64,000 nucleotides of DNA, from positions 1 to 64,000 of the forward strand of contig JAGHQL010000033.1 in NCBI GenBank assembly GCA_020080175.1, given 5' to 3'. Origin of the DNA: Glutinoglossum americanum (lineage: Eukaryota > Ascomycota > Geoglossomycetes > Geoglossales > Geoglossaceae). Position 1 is the stretch's first letter. Each line of letters starts with the position of its first letter. The position numbers and the translations under genes are program-made. Positions 12,813 through 24,100 of this stretch are shown here, piece by piece. Below the pieces are notes generated by a model. The model did no database searches. It was not told where the DNA came from and saw nothing but the letters and a program-made list of their open reading frames with translations.

Positions 12813-13985
12813 ATGGCAATACAGGCTGTGTCCATCCCCCTTTCTAACATATCAAATTCTCCCTCCCTGCCGCAACACAACCAGGCTCTGACGTCATCTC
12901 GCCCTACCAGCCAGCGCACGCCATCTGCATCTACTGCAGCTCGGACTCCAGATATATCTACTACAACGCCAGCTCTAGATTCATCTACTACGGCGCAGGC
13001 CCTAAATATGCATCCAGACCAGCCCCAGACACCGACGTCGACATCCACCCCGGTTCCACCCCCAGAACTGTCTCGTCGAAATAGAGAACGATGGTTCACA
13101 ATCGCGGCCTGCAAAAGCGGGCACTTGAACAACTTAATTGCTCTTATGGCTCTCGCAGTAGGCGTCTACTACTTTTATGGACAATACACACTGTCTAGGA
13201 AGACTTTGGAGGCTAGTGTCTGGAAGGATTGTCGTGATAGAATGGTTTGTCATGACGCTTCCTTCGTGGTGGACTTGGAACCTGAGATTTCTTAGGATAT
13301 TGTCAATTTAAGCATTTGCCAGAAATACACCAGTATCAGCTATGATAAAATTGTGAGCCGGAAGGTACAACCTGCGGCGGAGGATCCTAGCAGCCAAACA
13401 AAGTTACCCTTGCAGCCTTTGTCATCTACCGATCCTGATCCCTCCATGAGACGGTGCACCCCCCTGTTAGTGGGTTGCCTGTTTCTATGTGGACGGCTTG
13501 CAGTCATTGGAGCACTGGTCTTTCTTGCCCTGGTGCTCGCCCGCGACGCGGTATCGGACCATAAGTCCTATAGCCAGTCCCATTTCGCTATCTTCGGCTT
13601 CGCTACTGCTGCTATATGCTCACAGCTCGAGGCCATAAGCACGACGAATATTTTGGTCTCTCTATGTGCTCATGCTGCGTCTGTCCGATTCACATTTAGT
13701 TGGCCGGGGGCATACTTGCTAGAGAATCCGGACCATAAGGGGGCAAGGGAGTGGAGCGAGAGGGCGATATATAGTCTCATTCGTGATCCTTTTACCTGCT
13801 CGCTGTTTCTTTGCGCTTTCTACCTCTCCACTAGCTATGAAACGTTACCCTGTCGGGTACCGGAAAATTTGAGATATCCTGTTCATTCTACTTTCAGCGC
13901 GAGCTTTACTTGTCTGTGGAGATTATTCGCCGTTTTGGGCGTATACCAATGTGCTCTACGCGCTATTATCAGAACTACAGACTAG
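12813..13985 (+). CDS. Hypothetical membrane protein
   Basis: Not recognised. ATG 12813 opens a Ser/Thr/Pro-rich, presumably disordered tail of about 95 residues. RRNRERWFTIAACKSG and a first membrane segment (NLIALMALAVGVYYFYGQY) follow, then LSRKTLEASVWKDCRDRM. The only stop before 13985 is TAG at 13293-13295. It is also the acceptor of a perfect phase-0 51-bp intron, 13245-13295 (donor gtttgt, acceptor ttcttag), and removing it leaves one open frame of 373 residues. The second half has a Pro-rich linker, TM segments at LLVGCLFLCGRLAVIGALVF and FAIFGFATAAICSQL, and a further hydrophobic run near the end. The layout (disordered N-tail, single TM, WKDCRDRM, then a TM bundle) resembles lineage-specific fungal membrane proteins. 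A second frame running to 14095 could be an alternative C-terminus through another splice. Confidence 0.55.
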
Positions 13986-15138
13986 AATTAGCCAAGAGGT
14001 TTAGGTCGAGTACATCACAGGAGCCTATTATAAAGCGATTTTTCTCGGGAGAATACATTCGGCTACTCGAAGATATACGGGAAGCAGATCTATAGCATTT
14101 CTAACGAAGAAGAACCAGTGATACTGTGGATGCGGGCGCAGTTATGTTGTGGAGAGACTGTTTGAAATTCTTGATAGTGGTTACGATCATCTTATCCTAG
14201 TCACTATAGAGGGCTATGTCGATACCCTAGATTCTGTGTCATGACTCGAAGGTCTGCGTATGCGAGAGAGGTCTTCAGGCTCACAGATACATGCTGTTGG
14301 TTATAGAGTATGCAGAGCATATATGTAGGGAGCATATAAGATGAAGCATTTTAACGCTAGTGATCCACATAAAGAAGTGGCAATCATAGAGTTTATGGGG
14401 TAGGAGAAGACGTAGGACAGCCATCATGGCTAACCCTCATGGCGCTCGAGTGGAGCACCGAGGCCGGCATTCAGCGGGAGAAGACTTCTATCGACAATAG
14501 GCCTTTCCCTGTAATGTAGTAGAGGCGGGTATGCAGCACGCTTAGCAGCAGTGTGCATCCCCCGGCGCACGCTTCCGGACGGCCACTTTAACCCATGCAT
14601 TCTACTGCAGTATCATATTTCTTTATAGACGCTCCCACTTAGTGATCACTTAGCCCTATTTGCCCATAGCAACAACAACCACAAACAACAGAAGCCGAGG
14701 GGTGCAAAAAAAAAATTGATTCAATCAGCTCCCAAGAAAAAGGCCGGGGACGATGAGATTTATTGTCCTTGTAGATAACAGAGCACTTTATACATTGATA
14801 CCAGCTTTTAGCCGAATCCCGCTATGAAGCACAGTTACGGTTAGGGACGCAGCCCCACCAAGTCGCAATACCCGCGAACGCGGTGGTTAGAGACCGGTTA
14901 CGTATAGCAACTCTGCACGCTAACATACAAGGCCCCCTCAACCACCCCCAGGCCGCCCAACCCAGCGTGAAAGAACCCAAACTTTTAAGTCCCCATCCAC
15001 CTCCCACCCCCCCTTTTGCGCCCAACAAAACCCCACCCGGAAAAGTGTACCCAGGGAGAACAGAGACCCCCCACCGCGAAACACCCACAACCGAACTCCG
15101 AGGGGGGCTTCCCCAGCCCCAGCGCCCGTCCGGCCAGG
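13986..15138. other. Gene-free stretch
   Basis: No supported gene. Open frames at 14822-15226 lie beyond the stop of the HET gene, in a C-rich stretch that forms frames on both strands by composition. Probably the 3' flanks of the two convergent neighbours. Confidence 0.5.
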
Positions 15139-17676
15139 CTACCTCAGCTCGAAAGTCTGCGCCTTGATGTCGTAGTCGTTCTGGAACTTGATGGCCTCGC
15201 CGTCCATCATGCCGTGCACGTAGCACTCGCCGATGAGCTCGTAGTAGAAGTGCTTCGGGTCGTCTTCGAGCGGGAAGGCGTCGTCGGATAGGTCGGTTCC
15301 CGTTCGGTCGGTTCCGGTTCGGTCGGTTCCGGTTCGGTCGGTTCCCGTTCGTCTTGGTTCGTCCGCTGGATGGCTTGGCTCGGCTTCCGGCTTTGGCGTG
15401 TTCCTCCGTTCCCGGGGGGCCTGCGGGTGGGCTGGCTCGTTTTTTGGCTTTAGTCTTGGCGATAGCATCGACGGTGGTTTCGGTCTGGGCTTTGGGGGCT
15501 TTGGCTTGGACTTGCCTGCTCCGTTCATCGATCTCAATGATTTCGCTTCTGGGACTGGCTGGGATTCTTCCTGGTTGGCTGGCAATGACCCCTCTGTATC
15601 CGCCAGTTGCTCCTCCTCTCTCTGGATTGCCTCTTGTCTTTCTCTAGCGAGCCGTATTTCCCTGAGCCTAGCTCGCCGTTCCACACTCTCCCGATAGCCC
15701 CTCTGGATCCTAATCGTCGCTACTTCTTTCATCTTCTCAAATTCTTCCTCGTCTTCCTTTTTCTCCTTCTCCAAGTCTGCGATCGTCTTGCGTTTTCTCC
15801 GTAGGATAACAGGGACGCTACATCCATACAAGATGCATATCAGATCGCCCTCCTGAACATCTTTACGGACGATACCGAGATGATCATTCTCTGTTCGCAT
15901 GAGGGATCTATTCCAAATGACGGCCTGTACTCTCCGGAAGAACTCTGCAACGACTGAGCACCTTCCATTATTGATCAACTCAGATGTGTTTAGAGACCCG
16001 CTTTGTAGGCCCTTTAGGATTGACTCTCGGCATGCTCGCGCGTAGTATGTGGGAGGGTTACGTCCGTGGCGGCCTCGATCAGCCACCAGAGTGCGCCAAA
16101 ACTCTTGTGGAGGGTCGTCGTCCTCATCCTCCCAACCGACCTCTACAACCCACTCCTCTGGTATGTTGCCCCCCTGCGATGCCACCTCTACTCTGGCCAC
16201 CCTGTCGAGGATAAACCCTGACACATACATGCTATAGTATGTGCTACGCGTCTTGAACCTTAGCGTTGACAAGTCTACCTTCCTAGTTCCGGCCGCGCTG
16301 TAATTCCTTTGGCTTAGACTCGGGAGCCCAACGAGTGGATCGGCGTTCTGTCGGCCCACTCTCATCTCGCCGTTCGGATGGGGAAACATTGCGTATGCAG
16401 CGCCGGAGAGTCGGGGGATCCACGATGGCATTTTCCGCGTTTCCTCTGCCTCTTTGATGATTTTCGGCTCCGCGCGCACCTTCCTTTTCCCCTTCTTGGA
16501 TCCCTTTTTTTCTGGGGCCGGGGCCCATGGCCTACAGATAATGTCTAGTGCTCGTGTCTCGTCAGATTGCCGAATAGAAAACAAAATAAACTCTTTATAG
16601 ATATCAAAGAGCCGTTGCTTGTAATCCACTTTGTACGGCTTTCTCATTCTATAGCGGTAGGCCCAGGCATTCAACTGCGCCCTTGCCGGGGTGACAGACG
16701 ACTGCGTTGCTCCACGGATTACGGCTTCTGGTGCAGTGTCCTTGGCAATTGCGAGTAATGCGTATATTGTGTCTTGTGGCTGAACTGCCTCGAATACCGA
16801 CAGGCTAGACACAAGGTATTCGAGACTAAGGAGTGGCTCTCGCGCCTTGTCTTTCGAAACTCGAAATAGGGTACCGGTCGCATCGACGAGAAGACTTGCG
16901 CCCAGGGCAGACACATATTCAAACCACCCAGGTACGTGGTAGAATTTCGGATCCTTCTTCATAACTTCTGAGAGCCTATGAGTGGCTGTTTCGACTTCCA
17001 CGAAGAGCTGCACTGCATCCGCGAAATCTTTCCAGGGAATCGTCTCTTTACCGCAGTATATCATAGCATCGTTAGCCAACGCGATTTCCTGAACTACCCA
17101 TCGACGTGAGAACCACGGTCGCTCCATAAGGTTCAACATCGCTCTCCACTTAGGGCTGGCAGCCTCATTGTCGCATAGCTCATCAAATCCTTGAAGTTTT
17201 AGGACTTCGTGTTTGATGAAATTCAACGCCATCTTGCTGTCATCGTCTCCCTCGCCAAGCCATATGCAAACACTCGTAGCGCTTTCGTAAATTTTGTTCA
17301 TCATTGGGACTTGCTTGTTTTTCTCGTCCGAGTGCTGTTGATTGATGCAAATAGCGTCGATCCATAGTGTTCGAATGGCACTGCGGCTCCGAAGAGCCCT
17401 AAGAGCGGAGACAAGACTTAGCGGAGCCTTGACAAAGTAGTCTACACCCTTGTGGTGGATCCGGATCGTCTCGTCCCATGGATCCGTTCCCCAGGACCAA
17501 GATAACGCCTCGTACTCAACCTTGGTCGTATCGAGGTTCTCTTCTATTAGTTCGCAAACGATTTCGGATGCAGTTTCGCCCCCTGGTCGGAGGTTGAGGA
17601 GGCGCACAGAATGTGGCGCCGCAAGATCGCCATAGGGATACTCGGACAAGCCCTGATAATCTTCGGATTCGTGCAT
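15139..17676 (-). CDS. HET-domain (heterokaryon incompatibility) protein
   Basis: Intronless, 845 residues. HET proteins act in fungal allorecognition and cell death; the domain is TIR-like. The HET core runs from about 25 to 200: YEALSWSWG (55-63), LWIDAICINQ (104-113), MMNKIYESATSVCIWLGEG (125-143), then RPWFSRRWVVQEIALA. The conserved C-terminus is also present: GCSVPVILRR (618-627) and YYELIGECYVHGMMDGEAI (from about 811), ending in FELR, so the gene looks complete. Between these two normally close blocks sits an insertion of about 180 residues. It holds an acidic/basic coiled coil, an exact IQ motif IQxxxRxxxxR (657-667), a Lys/Pro-rich linker with PxxP strings (about 719-775), and four TGTDR pentapeptides (777-796) from a 15-bp repeat. 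The IQ motif suggests calmodulin binding (inference). The neighbour at 20121 points away, so the promoter is in 17677-20120. Confidence 0.93.
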   Translation of the reverse strand: MHESEDYQGLSEYPYGDLAAPHSVRLLNLRPGGETASEIVCELIEENLDTTKVEYEALSWSWGTDPWDETIRIHHKGVDYFVKAPLSLVSALRALRSRSAIRTLWIDAICINQQHSDEKNKQVPMMNKIYESATSVCIWLGEGDDDSKMALNFIKHEVLKLQGFDELCDNEAASPKWRAMLNLMERPWFSRRWVVQEIALANDAMIYCGKETIPWKDFADAVQLFVEVETATHRLSEVMKKDPKFYHVPGWFEYVSALGASLLVDATGTLFRVSKDKAREPLLSLEYLVSSLSVFEAVQPQDTIYALLAIAKDTAPEAVIRGATQSSVTPARAQLNAWAYRYRMRKPYKVDYKQRLFDIYKEFILFSIRQSDETRALDIICRPWAPAPEKKGSKKGKRKVRAEPKIIKEAEETRKMPSWIPRLSGAAYAMFPHPNGEMRVGRQNADPLVGLPSLSQRNYSAAGTRKVDLSTLRFKTRSTYYSMYVSGFILDRVARVEVASQGGNIPEEWVVEVGWEDEDDDPPQEFWRTLVADRGRHGRNPPTYYARACRESILKGLQSGSLNTSELINNGRCSVVAEFFRRVQAVIWNRSLMRTENDHLGIVRKDVQEGDLICILYGCSVPVILRRKRKTIADLEKEKKEDEEEFEKMKEVATIRIQRGYRESVERRARLREIRLARERQEAIQREEEQLADTEGSLPANQEESQPVPEAKSLRSMNGAGKSKPKPPKPRPKPPSMLSPRLKPKNEPAHPQAPRERRNTPKPEAEPSHPADEPRRTGTDRTGTDRTGTDRTGTDLSDDAFPLEDDPKHFYYELIGECYVHGMMDGEAIKFQNDYDIKAQTFELR
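15295..15354. repeat. 15-bp in-frame minisatellite, 4 units
   Basis: Four 15-bp units near ggttccggttcggtc, the outer two each with one or two changes. On the minus strand they encode the pentapeptide TGTDR four times inside the HET protein. Unit length is a multiple of three, so copy number can change without shifting the frame. Confidence 0.92.
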
Positions 17677-18290
17677 GTTGTGCCTTGCACAGCCGGAGGT
17701 ATCGTTGGGAAGTGGTTACGCCAGAAGACGCGAGGAAGAAAGCCTAGAAAGGAGCCACCAGCGAGCTGCGCGAGCCGCTATTATGTAGTTGCTCAGGTGC
17801 GGCTCAAGAGTTAGCACATTGAAATTGCCGGCTTCTACAGCGGTTAGTGGGCAGCCAATGACGCCAGTTCCCATACCTCCACCACAGCCCCGCAGTTTGT
17901 AATCGCAGTAGCTCCACTCCGTTTGCAGCCGAAAGCTGAGGCCGGATGAAAAAGAAAATATGGCCGTGGCGTGGGTCTGGACTGCACCAGACTTGGCGAT
18001 AGACGAGGTTGGTGGGGCTGATGTCCCGCGATTCGCTGGATGTTCGAAAGAATCCATTGTCGCCTAGTCGGCGCTGTTCCCCTGGCTCGACGTGTCAGCT
18101 TCTGGCCATATTTCAGCATCTCAATTAGAATAGAAGTAAATAAAAATAAAATGCCTGTAACCTACTTCTAGACCAGCAGCCTCCCTTTCGAAAAAACCAC
18201 ATCAGCCGTCTATTTCAATCTTGGGTGTTTCCACCTGGCGTCTAAGTCTCTAAGAACGCCATTACAGATGATGACCGGTGGCGGGTGGGG

Positions 18291-18323
18291 GAAGGCGACG
18301 CGAAGGCGACGCGAAGGCGACGA
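18291..18323. repeat. 11-bp tandem repeat x3 (gaaggcgacgc)
   Basis: Three adjacent undecamers, the last differing at its final base. Followed within 90 bases by three agcaat hexamers at 18391-18408. Confidence 0.85.
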
Positions 18324-19176
18324 GAGAGAGGGAAGCGGAGGAAGCTAGATTCCGACAACATCGACTCTCGGGGCAACTACCAACTGCAGTAGCAATAGCA
18401 ATAGCAATAGCAGCCACAGCCCGAAGAAAGAAAGAGACAGCAGGCATGTAGAGGACCTTTTGCCCAGGTAGATGCCAGCAGAGCAAAGAGCGAGGCTTTC
18501 CGGTATGTTTGGTTTCGCCTGGGATAGGGTCGCTTGCTAATAATCTTCCGGGTACCTTTCTTGCGACCTACCACACGGTCCGGAAACAGGTTCACAGGCA
18601 TCTTCTTCCCGCACTTGTGGCGCAATAGCCTGTGGTGCGCTTCAATCCGGCCGAGCAGCGGAGACGTTGATAGGTTTTGGCAATTATTAGAATGAAAGAA
18701 TATATAACATGATATCTATATATATATATATACATGATGATGATAATATGCAAGTATAATTTGTGACAAGTCAACTTGTCAGTTTAGGCACCAGGACTTT
18801 AAAACAGCAACCCGTCACGGCTCCTGGTGGAGTCCATTATGGGCATAGCGGCGCAAATAGTTGTTTCCGAAGGATTGCGACATGACTTGCCGTTTTAAAG
18901 CCTGGTTAGGCGAATGTCTTGGGCCAGAACAAGCAATCGCTGCCGCCAACCACCCCAACTAGTTCAGCCGTTCCCTTATTCCCAAGGAATTTGTGCATTC
19001 ACGAGCATGCAGCCTGCCCTGCCATGGGCGTTCGCCCTTTCTGAGCTTGCTACCCCGCTCCACGGGCACACATGAATGGGCGGTGGCAGCAGTGAGTGCC
19101 CCGCTCACGATAACCCGTGCCGCCCATCGCACTTGTCAATCTGTAATGCGCGCTCCACGACTCTAGGACCGTTTGG

Positions 19177-19200
19177 ACGGTGCAACGGTGCAACGGTGCA
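19177..19200. repeat. 8-bp tandem repeat x3 (acggtgca)
   Basis: Three perfect octamers in tandem, non-coding. Confidence 0.85.
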
Positions 19201-19444
19201 TAGGGCGAAGAGGAAAGTTCTCCCACCCACCAGCGTCCCTCGCACAGGCGCTGCAGGGGTATTTTTGCACGAGAGAAGATAAGTATCTGTTCCCTCGGCG
19301 CGCGACCACAATTAGTGAGCAGAAGCAATATATGGAGGACAGCCAATCCCAGGCCAAACTAAGCTTTTTGTGGCCCGGACTTGGACACAAACGATAATGA
19401 TGCGCTGCCGAAAAGAGTGAGCTATTCTGTTTACGGCTAGCTCC

Positions 19445-19507
19445 CTTTCGCTTCGGACGGGCCCACTCCCGCTTCGAGCGAATCCCCTTCCACTTCGGAC
19501 GAGCCGC
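19445..19507. repeat. Degenerate 21-bp tandem repeat x3
   Basis: Three 21-bp units (starting ctttcgcttcgg, ctcccgcttcga, cttccacttcgg) share a cttcg(g/a) core at the same offset. The minus strand reads as repeated Arg/Ser-rich heptapeptides, but no gene context supports coding. Confidence 0.6.
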
Positions 19508-19646
19508 GTCCCTCCAGCCAGGCCCTGGGTTCGCTCCTCCGGCAGAGTACATTTTCTTTCCACCGGCGGGCTTTTACACTTGTAAAGGCCTGAAATTATT
19601 TATCTTACTTTGATAAAGTATGAACCGAAAGCCGTCAGGTCGGTGG

Positions 19647-19690
19647 CGTATTGACAATAGTGTCGCGTCCGTGCGAATATTGTCAATACG
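19647..19690. repeat. Perfect 13-bp inverted repeat with 18-nt spacer
   Basis: Left arm cgtattgacaata at 19647-19659, right arm tattgtcaatacg at 19678-19690, exact reverse complements. It sits about 430 bp upstream of the start at 20121. It could be a hairpin, a dyad binding site or the relic of a small inverted-repeat element. Confidence 0.8.
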
Positions 19691-20120
19691 TGGTGGGCGT
19701 GCCCAGGGCTCAACGGACACGGCTCGGTTGGCCGATGTTTCAGGGATAAATTTGTTTTTGTTCTTGGCGGGGGGGTCGTTGCCCTATAGCGATGGAGCTT
19801 TCCCAATGCAGCGCTAACTCCAATCGTGTGGCGGCCGATCTAAAAGCGACAGTTTGGCTTGGCTCGGCCACCGGCCCCGCTGTAGCGAGTATTGCTTGGT
19901 TTCTCAAATGGGAAATGCGTTGGAGAATACGAAGTATGATAGATAGAAATTAAAAAACAAAAAAAGCCTAACTGTCGCCTTGCCGTTCTGCTTCCAGGGC
20001 TGACCGTCACTCTTTCAAAAACGATTCACCCTCCAGCAGGTTATTAATTAGTCGGCCAACTCTCGTTCGGCGTTTTCTCTCCAATCAACAAAGTGTCCTC
20101 AAGGACGTCAGTCGTTACTT

Positions 20121-21188
20121 ATGGAGGAGTACGAAACGGGGGAAGAGGAGCGGAGGAGGCAGCGAGAGAGGGAAGAGGAGGAGGAGGAGAGAAGGCGAAG
20201 GGAGCAAGATCCAGACCAGGGCGATTTGTCCTCCGCTTATCCAGGACAACACCAACAACAACAACAATCCGAAGAACAACGCTCCTCCACCCGAGCTTAC
20301 CGCATCCTCTGGGCCATGACATCCCTCATAAGTAACTACCGCACCTCTCCCCCATCACCGCGCACCCCGCTAACATACCCGTCATCAGCCTGCTTCGCGC
20401 TCGCATTAGTAGCCGGCATCGGCTGCACGTCAACACCGACAAACATGCTGCACCTCTACTCCGTACGACCCGCGGACCTCGCCCAGCGACTCGGGAACCT
20501 AACGGGCGGCAGGCCAGAGGACTTTCTAGCCGCGTGGATGCCGGACGAGTGGAGAGTGGGATTTTCCGGTGTGTTTTTTCCTTTCATCTTCCCTGGGTCT
20601 GGGATCGCGCGCGGCGGTTGCGAGTAGGCGGGCTAACGCTCGCGTCCAGGCGTCTGCGCCGTCTCGTCGTCGCTGCCGCACTGCGAGTATAAGTTCTGCC
20701 CGACCCTGGATTTCGGGCATCTCGTCTCTGCCGCGTCACAGGGGAGGGATCCGGGTGTGCTGGATCGCTGGGAGAGCGCGATGGCGGCGCTGAGGAGTCG
20801 TCACGATGTCGTGGCTGGGAAACAAATGTCTAGCGGTGCTGGCGCGCTCTTGGTACTGGCGTTGGCCATATGGTTTCTGTTGCTCCCGGCTCCAGTCTTC
20901 GATAATGGCTCGTTCGGGTACAATGCGGTGGCAACGGTGGTCTTTGTGCTCCACGGGGGTCTGCTGCTCGGTGCGGGCCTGCTGCAGAGATGTGCGGGGA
21001 GGACGGCAATACGGTGGCTGTATCCGGAGGGAGGGAATTACCCAATTTCGTATGGGCAGGGGATTGTTTTTGTGTGGGTTTCTGCGGCGTTGAGTTGGAT
21101 AAGCGTTCCGTGGGTGATAGCGTCGGTTTTGGTTGGGGCGGCGTTATTGCGAACTTGCTTTTTGGGGGTCTTGCGCGTGCGCACTTGA
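20121..21188 (+). CDS. Four-TM membrane protein, SUR7/PalI-like
   Basis: ATG 20121, one intron 20569-20649 (81 bp), TGA 21186-21188; 328 residues. It starts with a very charged Glu/Arg tail (RRRQREREEEEEERRRREQ) and a Gln run. A first hydrophobic segment follows (SACFALALVAGIGCTS), then an extracellular-type loop of about 80 residues with LHLYSV, FSGVCAVSSSLPHCEYKFCP. Three more TM segments come next: ALLVLALAIWFLLLPAPVF, NAVATVVFVLHGGLLLGAGL and a last long one from about GIVFVWVSAALSWISV. The order TM1, long Cys-containing loop with a GxC-like motif, then three TMs is that of the SUR7/PalI (eisosome/pH-sensing) superfamily. Similarity is topological plus weak motif, so another four-TM fungal family is possible. 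The Glu/Arg tail is low-complexity and its exact start is uncertain. Confidence 0.6.
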
Positions 21189-24100
21189 GGCGGGAAATTC
21201 CGCCGAACGGACAGGTACCGAAAGGATTGTTTGAATAGACTGTATATACAACAAACCCGAGCATAAAGCTACTGCTGTGAGCCAATGAGAAATCATCAGA
21301 AGCTGGTGAAGTAGGTGTAGCCATCTCTGTAATGATCGATTTCTTGGAGCCACTTCCGTTCGGCTTCCATGACATCCCATGAAACCGCCATGCCCACCCT
21401 TCCGCGTTCTACACTCCTGATTCGACAGAACTCCACTGACCCGCTGCTTCCTCATTTGAACTAGAAGTTGTTGGTGGCACAAAGGTTGACAGACGAAAGA
21501 GTAGAGGGATCGGCACTAAAGTATTGGCGATCGGCGTAGCCAATAGATCGGCAGCTTAGCATACCACAACAAGCTAGACTGGGATTTAGATTCAATCCCG
21601 GGACACAAACGGGCCATCGGAGAAGACGTAAATTTACCGTCGTGGGCGTAAATTAACTGGCCATTTAGGCCTTTAGGAAGATTGCTTTTCTCGGAGACCG
21701 TTGGTCTTTCAACGGTCAAGCCTGCTTCCACTATCGGCCGGCTATCTGGCGTGAGGATCTCAAGGCCTGACCCTGGACTATGCACTGTCATACCAAGGGA
21801 TTCGACATGGATTGACCGTTGGTGACGACGTTATAGATTGACACCGGAGGCTTATCCTGGAGTTGTTGCATCAAATGAAATTTAATTGAATTAATTCTGT
21901 TGAATAGGGAAAACCCGGTGAGGCATTCCTATGCCAGTGAGCTGAAGGAGTCGCAACTGCGGGTGCCAAAATAAGCCGAAGGGGTGAACAATAGAAAGGG
22001 TAATGATCGGCGGTTAGGTCATGCTGGGAAGACCCAGCCTACTTCCTACTTCGTTGTCACCGTTGCCGAAAACGCGGTAGCATTTCATTCGTGGCAACTT
22101 CTGCAGCGGTCCGGGTTGTTTTTGGGCCTAGACTGAGCTGCTCTCGGCCGCCTCCGCTTGGGCCTTGGGATGCAGCCTTATACGACGTTAGTGATGCGCT
22201 TGAATTGCTGTGTATTAACGAGGCTCTCGGGGCCTTAGTTGTCTCTAATGCGGGGGGAGTCTAAAATAAAAATTGCCTTTGGCTTAACTACATCGGGAAA
22301 ACCCTATTGTCGAGGACGTGATTGGCTTTGTTTGGCGTAGTAGACGAGGTGTGACGTATGCCGTGGGTGGCTCAGCTCACTGGCAAGCCCCCTCATTATT
22401 CATTATTCCCTCTAGGAAACGTGGCTTTGTGGGCCCTCAATGCTTCAGGTCGCAACGCTGTATTTATAACATGGGGAGGGTTTCTCGGCCCCTAGAACAG
22501 GCCCGCCTTCTAGAAAATACCACAAATAACGGCTTGGTCCAAAATCGGCACTAAAAGTGTTAGGACGCGCCTTTTAAGACTCGCTTAAATTTTTGGTGGG
22601 TAAGGGTTTACCGAGGCCTGGGTGAGAGTCTAAAGACCTTTGGTAGAGATCTCCATGCATAATGAGGAGAAAGATATAATGAGCGAGAGGGGAGAGGTAA
22701 TCCCAAGAAACGAGGCCGAGATTGGTTTTGTGAGTAGAAGTGAACCCTTCATCTTTCAAAAATTGACTGTTGAATGTTAATATTGGGAGCTTGCTGCAAT
22801 CCAGCCTCTAGTCTCATCTATGATGACTTGCTTCGGGAGATGGCACTTTAGATACCGAGCTCCGCCTAAAGCGGCCCGCACCAGGGTGGCACCTTGGCTG
22901 GACCTGATTTCTGGGAGTCCGGTAACAGGATCTGAAGAACACCATAGACTCAGCCACGAGGCATTCCTAACTTGCACTTCTATCTTTTGCTGTGCCCTGC
23001 TCGGAGTTAGGTCGGGGCCTAATCCAGAACTTGCTCGGTAAACCACTCGCCAAGCTAGAGCGCCAATGGAAGCAACAACTGGTTGACATTGTGAACGTCC
23101 GAAACCCGAAATGTTAGAGCGAGGCGTCCACAGACGGTGTATGGCGCCCACTGCCTCTGTGGGGGCTTCATTGTAATGATATTCCGCTCCGCGAGGCCAA
23201 GGCCTGCTTTGAGGTCTTCCATAGTTCTAGCATAGTGGCTCTTGACAAACACCCGCCCGTTATCGGGAATCATGATTGGCTCTAGGATAGCCGCTTCACA
23301 AGTGTGTGTGAGGCATGCTGCACCTGCTCCGGTATCCCTACTGAACTTCTCATAGCTGTGGGAAGAAGTCAGGGGGTATCTTCGTGACATTTCCTCACCC
23401 ATAGGCTCGGCTAGATGGAAGTATTACTAGTATAAGAACTACGATGGAAGAAGATAAAGCTATATTAAACTGTAAAATAGTTGCCAGTGGTATAGCAATG
23501 AATATAGGCAATACTATGCGGCTGATCTGGGAAGTGAGGATCTTGCTAAAATATGAGAGATCAAGGGGCACGCTGGTGTTAAGCCACTAGTGTGAGCGGA
23601 TGAATCGAGAAGGAAAGGCAGCCACGAAGAAAGGCGAAAATCCAAGAGGAAACGTTGGCTAGTAGTGAAAAAATTAGTGGGTGAATGGTGAAGGAGAGTA
23701 GATCGGCGGTGAGATTGTGGGATAGGCATGGTGCATCCGCGACTTACGTGATGGATTATATGAGGGCTAATGAGCTCTCGACAGGAAGATATAGTGTTAG
23801 TGTTAAACCAGCCCCGTTAACGCCAAGTAGGTTAACACCATGTCGAAGTGTCCACCCCTAAGCCTACATGTCACGTCAGATCAACATTTCTTAGCGCGGG
23901 GGAGATTAGCTAGGGCCGCCGGCGCAGACATGAGTACCTTTCACTCTTAGTACTCTCAAGAGAGGGTCAGCTGGCTGCAGGGTTAACACGCTGGCCAAGA
24001 GTAGGTGTCGGTGAGAGCTGAACGTCTTATCGAGAGCTAGGAGATTACTTTTTCACTGGCTAATCTTGTCAGCCCTATAAAACTTTAGGTAACTAACGTA

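Larger units (their letters stand above)
17677..20120. other. Gene-free stretch between HET and SUR7-like genes
   Basis: Promoter space for two divergent genes. It contains several simple repeats (annotated separately), a TA-rich run at about 18715-18732, and a 13-bp inverted repeat. The minus frame at 17716-18057 starts with ATG but its sequence does not resemble a HET N-terminus, so I do not extend that gene. Frames at 19050-19563 on both strands are composition shadows. Confidence 0.5.

Noticed and set aside
13293-13295. TAG stop splitting the 12.8-14.0 kb gene in two
   Set aside because: It is the acceptor end of a 51-bp in-frame intron; removing it gives one frame of 373 codons.
14822-15291. 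Long frames on both strands beside the HET gene 3' end
   Set aside because: The region is C-rich and frames in several phases overlap; the HET gene already ends at a conserved-looking FELR.
17716-18057. Possible upstream exon of the HET gene
   Set aside because: The HET protein already has a complete start with the usual lead-in, and this frame shows no family sequence.
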